Part shown: positions 44,403 through 53,140 of the stretch, piece by piece
Numbering within the stretch: the first letter of the stretch is position 1
How the letters are laid out: each line of letters begins with the position of its first letter
Assembly: GCF_000684975.1 (NCBI RefSeq)
Contig: NZ_BAXZ01000004.1
Coordinates: forward strand, 186,001 to 250,000
Direction of reading: 5' to 3'
Source of the DNA: Paraburkholderia acidipaludis NBRC 101816
GTDB taxonomy: Bacteria > Pseudomonadota > Gammaproteobacteria > Burkholderiales > Burkholderiaceae
Length of the DNA stretch: 64,000 nucleotides
Made by a program: the position numbers and the translations under genes
The notes under the pieces: model-generated
What the model saw: only the letters and a program-made list of their open reading frames with translations
Database searches by the model: none
Told to the model about the DNA's origin: nothing

Positions 44403-45359
44403 TCAACGGCCAATGCCACTCCCGGCAACGGGATGCACTCCGCGCCAATCCGACGACGACGCGAGCCTTCCCAACTCTCCCAGCAACGTATCCCGCACCA
44501 CCTCCACGGCCTGCGAGACAGCCACGTCCGCAGGCATGCACAACGACAGCTCCCGTTCCAGCTTCGCATCGAGCAGCTCGCACGCGTGAATCCGGTTGCG
44601 CCGGACCTCGTCGGCGAGCGCGCTCCAGGGCAGCGCGGTCACGCCGACGCCCGACGCGACGAGATGGATCAGCAGATCCGTCGCACTGACTTCGGCGGCG
44701 AGGCGGTAAGGCAAGTGCGCGTCGGTCAGCGCGACTTCGATGCGGCTGCGGATCGTGCTGGGCGGGCTCGGCAGCAGCAGCGGATGGGTGGCCAGTTCGG
44801 CGAGGTCGATCGCGTGGCCGGCGCGACGGCCGCGCGAACGCTTCGCGCCGCGCGCGAGCACCACGAACAGGCGCTCATGGAAAAGCGGCGTGAGCGCGAC
44901 GCCGCGCGAGGGTTGGGCGTCGACGGCAATCGCCAGGTCGACCGAGCCTTGCGCCGTCAACCCGACCAGTTCGGCGCTCGGCCGCTCGACCAGTTCGATC
45001 AGGATGTCCGGATAGGCCTTCAACGCGATCAGCAGCGGCGCGGCGACGATCCGCGCCGTGCTGCCCGCCATGCCCAGCACCACGCGGCCCGACGGATTGG
45101 CGATCTCGTGATCGATCGACGCGCGCATGTCGTCGATCTGCCGCAGCAGGCTGCGGGCGTGCCGGTACAGGATTTCGCCGGCCGCCGTCGCGCGCATGCC
45201 CAGCGGACCGCGCTCGAACAGCCTGCCGCCGACATCCGCCTCCAGATTGGCGAGTTGCTGGCTCAAGGCCGGCTGGGCCACGTGCAGCGTTTCCGCCGCG
45301 CGCGTCATGTTGCCGTGCTCGACAATCGCGGCGAAGTATTTCAGTTGTCGCAGTTCCAT
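44403..45359 (-). CDS. LysR-family transcriptional regulator
   Basis: 318-residue LysR regulator: N-terminal winged helix (RQLKYFAAIVEHGNMTRAAE and TLHVAQPALSQQLANLEAD) and a periplasmic-binding-like effector domain (about residues 90-300). It diverges from the MFS transporter gene across a 173-base spacer, the usual layout for a LysR controlling its neighbour. The C-terminal codons overlap one copy of a 26-base direct repeat found again at 50378, so the tail may be an acquired extension. Confidence 0.9.
   Translation of the reverse strand: MELRQLKYFAAIVEHGNMTRAAETLHVAQPALSQQLANLEADVGGRLFERGPLGMRATAAGEILYRHARSLLRQIDDMRASIDHEIANPSGRVVLGMAGSTARIVAAPLLIALKAYPDILIELVERPSAELVGLTAQGSVDLAIAVDAQPSRGVALTPLFHERLFVVLARGAKRSRGRRAGHAIDLAELATHPLLLPSPPSTIRSRIEVALTDAHLPYRLAAEVSATDLLIHLVASGVGVTALPWSALADEVRRNRIHACELLDAKLERELSLCMPADVAVSQAVEVVRDTLLGELGRLASSSDWRGVHPVAGSGIGR
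44421..44446. repeat. 26-bp direct repeat, copy 1
   Basis: Begins CCCGGCAACGGGATGCA and ends CGCGCC; 25 of 26 bases equal the copy at 50378-50403 in the same orientation. It contains a small CCCG/CGGG hairpin. It lies inside the last codons of the LysR gene. Confidence 0.75.
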
Positions 45360-45532
45360 TTGCCATGCCCCTTTGCAAACCGGCCGTCGCGATGCGGGCC
45401 TCCGGTCTTCGCGGACCGGCCATAAGCGAAGCTTATTGGCCGATATCAATTTATTATTTTCCCATATCGGGCCGCTTGCCTATACTCGGTTTCACAAAAA
45501 TGCCGCTCGATACGGCGCACCAGGAGACAGCC

Positions 45533-46912
45533 ATGACCGAACCAGCCGGCGCCGTGACGCTTGACGCTTCCCAGGATGCCGTGTGCCGCAAGGTCGTCCG
45601 CCGTCTCACGCCCGTGCTGTTCCTGAGCTATCTGTTCTGTTCGATGGATCGCTTCAACATCTCGTTCGCGCAATTGCAGATGCACGAGAGCCTGAAGTTC
45701 TCCGACGCCACCTACGGTCTGGGCGCGAGTCTCTTCTTCGTGACCTACGTGCTGTTCGAAGTCCCGGCCAGCCTGCTGCTCAGGCGCTGGGGCGCGCGAC
45801 GCCTGTTCTGCTCGATCATGGTCGGCTGGGGGCTGTGCTCCGCGTCGATGCTGCTGGTGCGCACGCCGCACGAGTTCTACGCGGCGCGGCTGCTGCTCGG
45901 GGTGCTCGAAGCGGGCTTCTATCCGGGTGTCATCTACTACCTCAGCGCATGGCTGCCGCAGGCGCATCGCAGCAGGGCGATCGCGATCTTCGCATCGGGC
46001 ATCGTGATTGCCGGCGTGATCGTCGGCCCGCTGTCCGGCTACATCATGACGACCTTCGATGCACGCGGCGGTCTGGCCGGCTGGCAATGGCTGTTCCTGC
46101 TCGAAGGCATGCCGAGCGTGGCGATGGCGATCCTCTGCGCGATCCGTCTGAGCGATACGCCGCAAAGCGCGACCTGGCTGACGCGGCAGGAAGCGGGCAC
46201 GCTGGCCGACTGCCTGCGCATCGACCGCGAGCGTTCGGGGCTGCGCCTGGGCGGCCATACGGTGGGCTCGCTGCTGCGCGAACCGAAGGTCTATCTGTTC
46301 GCGTTCGTCTTCTTCTGCGCGACCTCCGGCATCTATGCGCTCAACTTCTGGGTGCCCAGCATCATCAAGGGGCTCGGCTTCAACGATCCGCTGCATATCG
46401 GCCTGATTTCGGTGATTCCGTGGGGTACGGCCGCCATCGCGACGATCCTGATCGCGCGGCATTCGGACCGTACCGGAGAGCGCCGCTGGCACTTCGCCGC
46501 CACCGCGTTCGCCGGCGCCGTCGGTCTCGCATTGTCGGCGCTGCCCGGCATGCCGGCGTCCCTGTCGTTGGCATTCCTGAGCGTTGGCGCGGTCGGTGTC
46601 TCGGCAACTCTGCCGGTGTTCTGGTCGATGCCGAGCGCGGCCATCGCGCCGGGGCTCGTCGCGGGCGGGCTCGCGTTCATCAACAGCCTCGGCGCGTCCT
46701 CGGGCATCGTGGCGCCCTACGCGATGGGCCTGATGAAGCAGGCAACCGGCGCCATGACCTCCGGTCTCTATCTGCTCGCGGCGGTGCTGTGCGCCGGCGG
46801 CCTCGTGCTGCTCGCCATCGTGCCGGGCGCGCGGCGGGCGGGAACCACGGCCGGTGCCAACGCGGGCGCCGATGCGGCGCTTGCCGGCCGCGTCAAGACC
46901 GTCGACCGCTAA
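45533..46912 (+). CDS. MFS transporter, anion:cation symporter type
   Basis: 459-residue major facilitator protein with about 12 transmembrane segments. The family start SYLFCSMDRFNISFAQLQM and the loop LLGVLEAGFYPGVIYYLSAW are typical of the ACS subfamily, which takes up organic acids such as tartrate, phthalate or sugar acids. It is divergent from the LysR gene and followed by CoA-transferase, crotonase and dehydrogenase genes, so it probably imports their substrate. GGAGA lies just before the ATG at 45533. Confidence 0.88.
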   Translation: MTEPAGAVTLDASQDAVCRKVVRRLTPVLFLSYLFCSMDRFNISFAQLQMHESLKFSDATYGLGASLFFVTYVLFEVPASLLLRRWGARRLFCSIMVGWGLCSASMLLVRTPHEFYAARLLLGVLEAGFYPGVIYYLSAWLPQAHRSRAIAIFASGIVIAGVIVGPLSGYIMTTFDARGGLAGWQWLFLLEGMPSVAMAILCAIRLSDTPQSATWLTRQEAGTLADCLRIDRERSGLRLGGHTVGSLLREPKVYLFAFVFFCATSGIYALNFWVPSIIKGLGFNDPLHIGLISVIPWGTAAIATILIARHSDRTGERRWHFAATAFAGAVGLALSALPGMPASLSLAFLSVGAVGVSATLPVFWSMPSAAIAPGLVAGGLAFINSLGASSGIVAPYAMGLMKQATGAMTSGLYLLAAVLCAGGLVLLAIVPGARRAGTTAGANAGADAALAGRVKTVDR

Positions 46913-46975
46913 GCCACCCTTGTTCGATCATCCGGTCCGCCGCCGGGCGGCAGGCCGCACAGGAGTACGTTGCCC

Positions 46976-48250
46976 ATGCATCCATTGCCGAACGATCTCG
47001 ACCAGCCGCTTGCCGGCGTCAAGGTTCTCGAACTCTCGCAGATTCTCGCCGGCCCCACTTGCGGCCTGATGCTCGCCGACCTCGGCGCCGAGGTCATCAA
47101 GGTCGAGCGCTTTCCGCAAGGCGACGATGCGCGCCGTTATCGCCGCCAGGGCGACGACGGGCTGCCGCCGTCTTTCATGATGCTGAACCGCGGCAAGAAG
47201 TCGATCGCGCTCGACATCAAGCATCCGGCCGGCCGCGAGGCGCTGCTGCGGCTCGTCGCGAAGAGCGACATTCTCACCGAGAACTTCCGCATGGGCGTGA
47301 TGGAGCGGCTCGGCCTCTCCTGCGAAGCGCTGCAGGAGATCAACCCGGCGCTCGTCTATTGCTCGATCACGGGCTATGGGCGCAGCGGGCCGCTGGCGTC
47401 GCGAGGGGGCTTCGATCTGATCCTGCAGGCGTTCGCCGGACTGATCAGCGTGACGGGCGAGGAGGGCGGGCAGCCCGTGAAGCCGGGCATTTCGGTCGCC
47501 GACGTCAACGCGGGCATCCTTGCCGCGTTCGGCGTGCTCGCCGCCTACGTGCGGCGCCTGCGCACCGGCCGCGGGCAGCGCGTCGATACCTCGCTGCTGC
47601 AGGCCTCGATGCAGCAGCTTTACTGGTATGCGGCAGCCTACTTCTCGCGCGGCATCGTGCCGAAGCCGGCCGGCACGGCGCATCCGCTGATTGCGCCTTA
47701 CCAGGTCTATCGATGCAGCGACGGCGGCCTTGCGATCGGCGGTGCGAACGAAACCAACTGGAACCGCATCGCGCAGGTGCTCGGCCACCCGGAGTGGATC
47801 GAGGATCCGCGCTTCAACACGCCCGACGTCCGGCTGGCGAACCGGGGCGAACTGGAGGTGCTGATCAACGCAATCCTCGTGACCGACACGCGCGCCGCGT
47901 GGACCGAACGTCTCGAAGCGGCCCAGGTGCCGTGCGGCCCGGTGCAGACCGTGGGTGAGGCGCTCGATCACGAACAGAGCCGGGCGGTGCGCGCCGTCGT
48001 CGAGGTGCCGTCGCCGGACGGCGGCACGATGCGCGCGCTCGGCCTGCCGGTGCTGTTCGACGGCACTTCGCACGTCGCCGGTGCGCCGGCGCCGCGAGTG
48101 GGCGAAGATACGTCCGAAGTGCTGCGCAATTTCGGCTTCGGCGCGGACGAGATTCGCGCGCTGCTTGCTTCGGGCGCGGCGCACCAGTCGCCGGTGCAGG
48201 CGTCGCGCGCGGGCTCTCCCGCTGCTGCGTTCGCAGCCGCCACCTGTTGA
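46976..48250 (+). CDS. CaiB/BaiF family III CoA-transferase (first)
   Basis: 424-residue family III CoA-transferase, moving CoA between carboxylates. Conserved features: GVKVLELSQILAGPTCGLML, LADLGAEVIKVERF, ENFRMGVMERLG and the catalytic Asp region KPGISVADVNAG. It activates the imported acid for the downstream enzymes (inference). ATG 46976 with AGGAG at 46961-46965 is chosen; TTG 46970 is an alternative. Confidence 0.9.
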   Translation: MHPLPNDLDQPLAGVKVLELSQILAGPTCGLMLADLGAEVIKVERFPQGDDARRYRRQGDDGLPPSFMMLNRGKKSIALDIKHPAGREALLRLVAKSDILTENFRMGVMERLGLSCEALQEINPALVYCSITGYGRSGPLASRGGFDLILQAFAGLISVTGEEGGQPVKPGISVADVNAGILAAFGVLAAYVRRLRTGRGQRVDTSLLQASMQQLYWYAAAYFSRGIVPKPAGTAHPLIAPYQVYRCSDGGLAIGGANETNWNRIAQVLGHPEWIEDPRFNTPDVRLANRGELEVLINAILVTDTRAAWTERLEAAQVPCGPVQTVGEALDHEQSRAVRAVVEVPSPDGGTMRALGLPVLFDGTSHVAGAPAPRVGEDTSEVLRNFGFGADEIRALLASGAAHQSPVQASRAGSPAAAFAAATC

Positions 48251-48268
48251 ACCGACTGGACCCGTCTT

Positions 48269-49090
48269 ATGAAAAATCAGACCATGCCCATATCCTCATC
48301 CGACAGCCGCCCGGTGGCCGACGCGATCCAGTGCAAGATCGAAGACGGCATCGCGCTCGTCACGCTCGATCGCGCCGAGAAGCGCAACGCGCTGACACTC
48401 GCGCTATGGCGCCGGCTCGGCGAGATCTTCGTCGATCTCGGCGAGCGCCGCGACGTACGGGCCGTGGTGTTGACCGGCCGCGGCGCCAGCTTCTGCGCGG
48501 GCGCCGATATCTCCGAGTTCGGCACGGTGCGTGCCGGTGCCGAACAAGCGCTCGAATACGAAGCGGCCTATGAAGGCTGCTGCGACCGGATTGCGGCCAC
48601 GCCGAAAGCGACGATCGCCGCGATCAACGGTTTCTGCATGGGCGGGGGCTGCAATGTCGCGATGTCGTGCGATTTCCGCTTTGCGGTCGCCGACGCTTCG
48701 TTCGCCATTCCGGCCGCGCGTCTGTCGATCGTTTACGGCGTCGCCGGTACGCGGCGGCTGTTGTCGCTGGTGGGCCTCTCGAACGCGAAACGGATTCTCT
48801 ACTCGGCGGAAAAATTCGACGCCGCGCGTGCCTTGCAGATCGGTTTCATCGACGAGATAGCCGGCGATGCGCTGCTTGCCGCCCGGACCTTTGCCGCGCG
48901 CCTGACCGAGTGCGCGCCGCTCACGATCTCCGGCTCGAAAACGATGCTTGACGGACTCGCGTCGGGCCTCGGCACGCTCGACGAGGCGCACGTGCGTCGG
49001 CTGCTCGAAGAGGCCGCGCAGAGCCACGACTATCGCGAAGGACGCGAGGCGTTCGCGCAGAAGCGCGCCCCGCGCTTTCGCGGCGAGTGA
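48269..49090 (+). CDS. Crotonase-fold protein lacking hydratase glutamates
   Basis: 273-residue enoyl-CoA hydratase/isomerase-family protein. The CoA/oxyanion features are intact (SFCAGADISEF and NGFCMGGGCNVAMSCDF). The two Glu residues used for hydration in classical enoyl-CoA hydratases are replaced: GGGCNVAM has Asn where CE(L/V)A is usual, and FAIPAARLSI has Ala where PE(I/L) is usual. It is therefore probably not a standard hydratase and may act as an isomerase, decarboxylase or hydrolase in the crotonase superfamily. It follows the CoA-transferase by 18 bases. Confidence 0.85.
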   Translation: MKNQTMPISSSDSRPVADAIQCKIEDGIALVTLDRAEKRNALTLALWRRLGEIFVDLGERRDVRAVVLTGRGASFCAGADISEFGTVRAGAEQALEYEAAYEGCCDRIAATPKATIAAINGFCMGGGCNVAMSCDFRFAVADASFAIPAARLSIVYGVAGTRRLLSLVGLSNAKRILYSAEKFDAARALQIGFIDEIAGDALLAARTFAARLTECAPLTISGSKTMLDGLASGLGTLDEAHVRRLLEEAAQSHDYREGREAFAQKRAPRFRGE

Positions 49091-49148
49091 AGCCGCCGGG
49101 CATCATCCATTGTCATTGCGCAAGCCGCCTCGAACAGGTCCACGCTCC

Positions 49149-50312
49149 ATGTCAGGTTATACGTTTCACGCTCCTAAAACGCTCGTTGTCGAAGCGGGCG
49201 CCACCGCACGCATCGGCGAAATCGCGGGCCAGCTCGTGGGCCAGCTCGCGGCGAGTTCGGTGCTGCTCGTGTCCGACCGCGGCGTCCAACGCGCCGGTCT
49301 GCTCGATGCGCCGCTCCAGCATCTGCGGCAAACGGGCATGCGCGTCGCGACTTTCCTCGACGTCGAAGCGGACCCGTCCGCCGCCACGGTGGAAGCCGCC
49401 GCGGCCAGCGCGCGCGCCTGCCAGGCCGACTGTGTGATCGCGATAGGCGGCGGCAGTCCGATGGACGTCGCGAAGCTCGCCGCGCTGCTCGCGCGCGGCA
49501 AGGAGTCGCTCGACGCGATCTATGGCGTAGGACTCGCGCGCGGCCCGCGGTTGCCGCTGATCCTCGCGCCGACGACGGCCGGCACCGGCTCCGAAGCGAC
49601 GCCCATCTCGATCGTGACGACCGGCGAAGGCACGAAGCGCGGCGTCGTGTCGGACGTGCTGCTGCCGGATATCGCCGTGCTCGACGCGAGCGTCACGCCC
49701 GGCCTGCCGAAGCACGTCAGCGCCGCGACCGGAATCGACGCGATGGTGCATGCGATCGAGGCCTATACGAGCCGCCGCCTGAAGAATCCGATTTCCGACG
49801 CGCTCGCGCGCGAGGCGCTGCGTTTGCTCAGCCTGAATCTCGAACGCGTGTGCGCGCACGGCCAGGATCTCGCCGCGCGCGAGGCGATGCTGCTCGGCGC
49901 CAATCTCGCCGGCATGGCGTTCGCGAATGCGCCGGTCGCGGCCGTGCATGCGCTCGCGTATCCGGTTGGCGCCCGTTTTCATGTGCCGCACGGCCTGTCG
50001 AATTCTCTCGTGTTGCCGGCGGTGATGCGTTTCAATCTGTCGCACGCGGCGCCGTTGTATGCGCAACTGGCGTCGATCGTGCTGCCCGCCGTGGCGGGCA
50101 GCGATACCGTGCGCGCCACGGCCTTCGTCGACTGGTTGAGCGGGCTTGCGCCCCGGCTCGGGTTGCCGGTCCGGCTCGCCGAAGTCGGGATTGCACGCGA
50201 CGACCTGGCCATGCTCGCCAGCGACGCGATGGAACAGACGCGCCTGCTCGTCAACAATCCGCGCGAGGTGACGCGCGACGATGCGCTCGCGATCTATGCG
50301 GAGGTGTTGTGA
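49149..50312 (+). CDS. Iron-containing alcohol dehydrogenase
   Basis: 387-residue group III (Fe-dependent) alcohol dehydrogenase. The NAD-binding motif GGGSPMDVAK is present, as is the TTAGTGSEATPI signature. Likely metal ligands are the Asp/His in ATGIDAMVHAIEAYTS and the His residues in AVHALAYPVGARFHVPHGLS. It would reduce or oxidise an aldehyde, ketone or hydroxy acid in the same pathway as the CoA-transferase and crotonase. Last gene of the operon. Confidence 0.9.
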   Translation: MSGYTFHAPKTLVVEAGATARIGEIAGQLVGQLAASSVLLVSDRGVQRAGLLDAPLQHLRQTGMRVATFLDVEADPSAATVEAAAASARACQADCVIAIGGGSPMDVAKLAALLARGKESLDAIYGVGLARGPRLPLILAPTTAGTGSEATPISIVTTGEGTKRGVVSDVLLPDIAVLDASVTPGLPKHVSAATGIDAMVHAIEAYTSRRLKNPISDALAREALRLLSLNLERVCAHGQDLAAREAMLLGANLAGMAFANAPVAAVHALAYPVGARFHVPHGLSNSLVLPAVMRFNLSHAAPLYAQLASIVLPAVAGSDTVRATAFVDWLSGLAPRLGLPVRLAEVGIARDDLAMLASDAMEQTRLLVNNPREVTRDDALAIYAEVL

Positions 50313-50377
50313 GCGAAGGTGGTGAGGCGCGTTCGTTATGCCGATACGAACGGTGCGCCTACGCATGATCTTCGGCG

Positions 50378-50403
50378 CCCGGCAACGGGATGCACCCCGC
50401 GCC
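50378..50403. repeat. 26-bp direct repeat, copy 2
   Basis: Same 26-base element as 44421-44446 with one difference (C for T), same orientation. It sits between the convergent alcohol dehydrogenase and GH88 genes. The two copies enclose the LysR-MFS-CoA-transferase-crotonase-dehydrogenase module. Confidence 0.75.
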
Positions 50404-50405
50404 CG

Positions 50406-51635
50406 TCAAAGAATTGACAGGTTCGGCGCGTTGTTGGGCCTCAGGCGACCAGGATGCGCAACCCGGCAAAGCGCCTCCACGAAATAGAAGTCGCCGAACA
50501 TCGTCGCGCCGTCCACGCCGATGTTGTGCGGCTTCGAATAGCATGAATTATGTAGCAGTCCATGCTGATCGTCGGACGTGAATTCCTCACGGCACAATGC
50601 CTCGAGCATGACGAGCCCCCGTTCTCCCCATTTTTTTCCGGCGGCCGCTTCGGGATGCAGGCGCGCCAGTTCAAGCAGCGCCGACGCAACGATTGCCGCG
50701 GCAGCCGTGTCCTTGATCTCGGCGTCGCGCCCGGTCGCATCGAAGTCGTAGGGGGGAACCTGGCGATTGCCCAGGCGCTTCACGTAATAGTTGGCGAGCC
50801 GTTGCGCAAGGTGCACGTATTTCAGCTTGCCGGTTTCGCGTGCCGAGTTGACGTATCCATAGATTGCCCACGCCTGCCCGCGGCTCCACGCGGACTCGTC
50901 GAAGGCGCCCTGGAAGGTATAGCCGCGCTTGCGCGCTCCGCTCTGGACGTCGTATTCAACCGCGTGATAGGTCGAATCGTCGGCGCGGATGAACGCGCGC
51001 GCCGTCATTTCCGCATGCGCGTCTGCGGCAATCCGATAGCTGCCGTCGTCGGAGAAATTCGCGGCCCAATAGAGCAGCGACAGATTGGCCATCGTGTCGA
51101 TGGCCGATGCGCTGCGCCCGCGTGGATCCGATAGCGGCCCCCATGACGCGATATACGCGCCATCCCGGGTCGTCACGAGGCGTGCGCGTAATTTGTCCGC
51201 GGCTTCCAGCGCGACTTGCGCGAATTCCCGATCGCCAGTCAGATGAAAGCCCGGCACGGCGCTGCTATCGAAAATGAAACCGATGTCATGGGTATTCGGG
51301 TCTCGGGCGCGTAACGCAACCAGCTGCATACGCGTGCGCGCCCAGTCGAGAAATTGGGCGTCGCCGGTATGCAGATGAGAGGCAAGCAGGAGTCCTACCC
51401 AGAATCCGCAGAACCAGTTTCCATGGCTCCAGGCTTCGCCGTCGTATCCCGCCGAAAGAGAAACGGGCATGCGCACCCACTTGCCGTCGGGTCCGGTAAC
51501 TTGAGGAAACTCGACGCCGAACGTCAGCTCGTCGCGCGCAACCCTGGCCGCCACGCGATCCAGCGTAGCGCGGAACAGGCGCGTCTGCTCCGAAGAAGCA
51601 GGGATCGATTCCGGCAATGAAGCAGCTTGAGGCAC
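50406..51635 (-). CDS. GH88 unsaturated glucuronyl hydrolase
   Basis: 409-residue (alpha/alpha)6-barrel glycoside hydrolase of family 88, which releases unsaturated uronic acid from lyase-made oligosaccharides. Typical stretches are EAWSHGNWFCGFWVGLLLAS, THDIGFIFDSSAVPGF, the catalytic Asp region SAIDTMANLSLLYWAA and YTFQGAFDESAWSRGQAWAI. No signal peptide is evident, so it acts in the cytoplasm. The AraC gene upstream in the same direction, 71 bases away, is the likely regulator. No lyase or transporter for uronides is beside it. Confidence 0.85.
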   Translation of the reverse strand: MPQAASLPESIPASSEQTRLFRATLDRVAARVARDELTFGVEFPQVTGPDGKWVRMPVSLSAGYDGEAWSHGNWFCGFWVGLLLASHLHTGDAQFLDWARTRMQLVALRARDPNTHDIGFIFDSSAVPGFHLTGDREFAQVALEAADKLRARLVTTRDGAYIASWGPLSDPRGRSASAIDTMANLSLLYWAANFSDDGSYRIAADAHAEMTARAFIRADDSTYHAVEYDVQSGARKRGYTFQGAFDESAWSRGQAWAIYGYVNSARETGKLKYVHLAQRLANYYVKRLGNRQVPPYDFDATGRDAEIKDTAAAAIVASALLELARLHPEAAAGKKWGERGLVMLEALCREEFTSDDQHGLLHNSCYSKPHNIGVDGATMFGDFYFVEALCRVAHPGRLRPNNAPNLSIL

Positions 51636-51706
51636 GATATCTCCTTGTGCAGGTGAGCGGGATCAGGCCCGCAGAGACGAAATGGGCGAAGCGCAGCGGC
51701 GCTGCT

Positions 51707-52603
51707 TCAGATGTGAAGCTTGTCCAGGCTGCGCCGGTAATCGATCGGCGAGCGTCCGGTGTGCTTGCGAAAGCAGCGGCTGAAATAGGCGGGGTCGTCG
51801 AATGACAGCATCATCGCGATTTCCGCGACGTTGACCTCGGTGTGCAGGAGCAGGCGTTTCGCTTCGAGCATGACCCGTTCACGGATCAGCTTGCTGGCGG
51901 TTCCGCCCAGCGCCTGACGGGTCGCCTCATTCAGCGCGCGTTCGGTCACGTTGAGCAGGCGGGCGTAGTCGGCCGCTTCGGTGAGCGAACGAAAGTGCTT
52001 CTCCAGCAGGCTCTTGAAGCGGCGAGACAGCAATACGTTGCGCGAAGCCCCGGCTTCCGGCGTCGCGGCCGCATTGCACATGCGGGCCACCTTGATCAGG
52101 AACACGTGCAGATAAGCCCAGATCGCATCCTGGTAGCCCACGGGCTCGCCGTGGTATTCCTCGCGGATACCCTCCATGACGCGCGTCAGCTCCCGCACCT
52201 GGGCGCCGGACAGGTAGACGCACGCGCCGAACTGGTCGAAGTCGTAAACCGGAACCTCGGTTTCCGAATGGCGGTTTTTTACGCGAAATGCAAAGAACTC
52301 GGAGGAGAAGCTGATCGAGTAGCCGAGTGTGTCGGCGGACAGATCGAGATCGTGCACCTGCCCGGGTGTCATGAAGTAAAGCGTATTGGGGCGAACGTCG
52401 TAGCGAACCGAGTCGATCACGTGCGACCCGCTGCCCGAGATGACCCACATCAGATGGTAGAAGTCATGCCGGTGCGGGTACGGCAGTGTCGACTTGAGCG
52501 CTTCGATGGGCGCGAGATGGAAGTCGGGCGACTTCACATGCGCGCCGTACTCGTAGTCCTCGATCCTGATGACAGGAACGTGGCAGCAACATACTGTTCC
52601 CAC
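51707..52603 (-). CDS. AraC-family regulator with cupin sensor domain
   Basis: 298-residue regulator: N-terminal cupin-type sensor (YPHRHDFYHLMWVISGSGSH) and C-terminal double helix-turn-helix (about residues 195-298; VNVAEIAMMLSFDDPAYFSR). GTG 52603 is the start, with a purine-rich GGGGGAAG upstream. It probably senses a sugar acid or aromatic and controls the adjacent GH88 gene. It lacks features expected of HrpB/HrpX and is not the missing T3SS activator. Confidence 0.88.
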   Translation of the reverse strand: MGTVCCCHVPVIRIEDYEYGAHVKSPDFHLAPIEALKSTLPYPHRHDFYHLMWVISGSGSHVIDSVRYDVRPNTLYFMTPGQVHDLDLSADTLGYSISFSSEFFAFRVKNRHSETEVPVYDFDQFGACVYLSGAQVRELTRVMEGIREEYHGEPVGYQDAIWAYLHVFLIKVARMCNAAATPEAGASRNVLLSRRFKSLLEKHFRSLTEAADYARLLNVTERALNEATRQALGGTASKLIRERVMLEAKRLLLHTEVNVAEIAMMLSFDDPAYFSRCFRKHTGRSPIDYRRSLDKLHI

Positions 52604-52666
52604 CTGTCTTCCCCCACGCGGCCATAAATAGCGATTATCCGGCGTAACGCGTTCCGCGACTGCGGG

Positions 52667-53140
52667 TTACGCAACCGCGATCCGTTCGACAATCGAGTCG
52701 TCGAATTTCAGTTCCTTGAGCGCGGAAAGCCCGCTCAACACGACGCGGCCATGCTGATTTCGGACCGTCGTGTCCATCACGATAATGCGCTTGGCGGGTT
52801 TCTTCTCCACCACGCACACTGTAATCGTTACGGTGTCGTCGATATAGACCGGTTCGAGGAAGCGCAATTCCTGACCCACATACGCAAATCCAGGTCCCGT
52901 CAATTCGGTGTGCGCCGCGGACACGAGTGCCGCTGTCAGCAAGCCGTGCACGACGCGCCGGCGAAACGGCGAGCGTTCGGCAAATGCCTGTTCCATATGC
53001 AGCGGATTCAGGTCGCCGGAAAGGTGCCCAAACGCGTTGACCTCCGACTCCGTGACGGTATGAACGATGACCTGGGTACGGCCGATCTCGACGTCGTCGA
53101 AGCGCAGCAGTCGCGGCCGGCTCTGTTGGTGTGCGCTCAT
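52667..53140 (-). CDS. MaoC-like (R)-hydratase
   Basis: 157-residue hot-dog-fold hydratase of the MaoC family. The active-site motif FGHLSGDLNPLHMEQAFA is complete, followed by RRVVHGLLTAALVSA. It adds water to an enoyl-CoA (or removes it). Last gene of a five-gene minus-strand acyl-CoA operon; its start overlaps the CoA-transferase stop by four bases. Confidence 0.88.
   Translation of the reverse strand: MSAHQQSRPRLLRFDDVEIGRTQVIVHTVTESEVNAFGHLSGDLNPLHMEQAFAERSPFRRRVVHGLLTAALVSAAHTELTGPGFAYVGQELRFLEPVYIDDTVTITVCVVEKKPAKRIIVMDTTVRNQHGRVVLSGLSALKELKFDDSIVERIAVA

Noticed and set aside
49149..50312. Alcohol dehydrogenase as a maleylacetate reductase
   Set aside because: The family is close, but no aromatic ring-cleavage genes lie nearby and no specific residues could be confirmed by eye.
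51707..52603. AraC regulator as the missing T3SS activator HrpB/HrpX
   Set aside because: It has a cupin-type sugar/aromatic sensor domain, sits next to a GH88 gene and is 18 kb from the T3SS genes.
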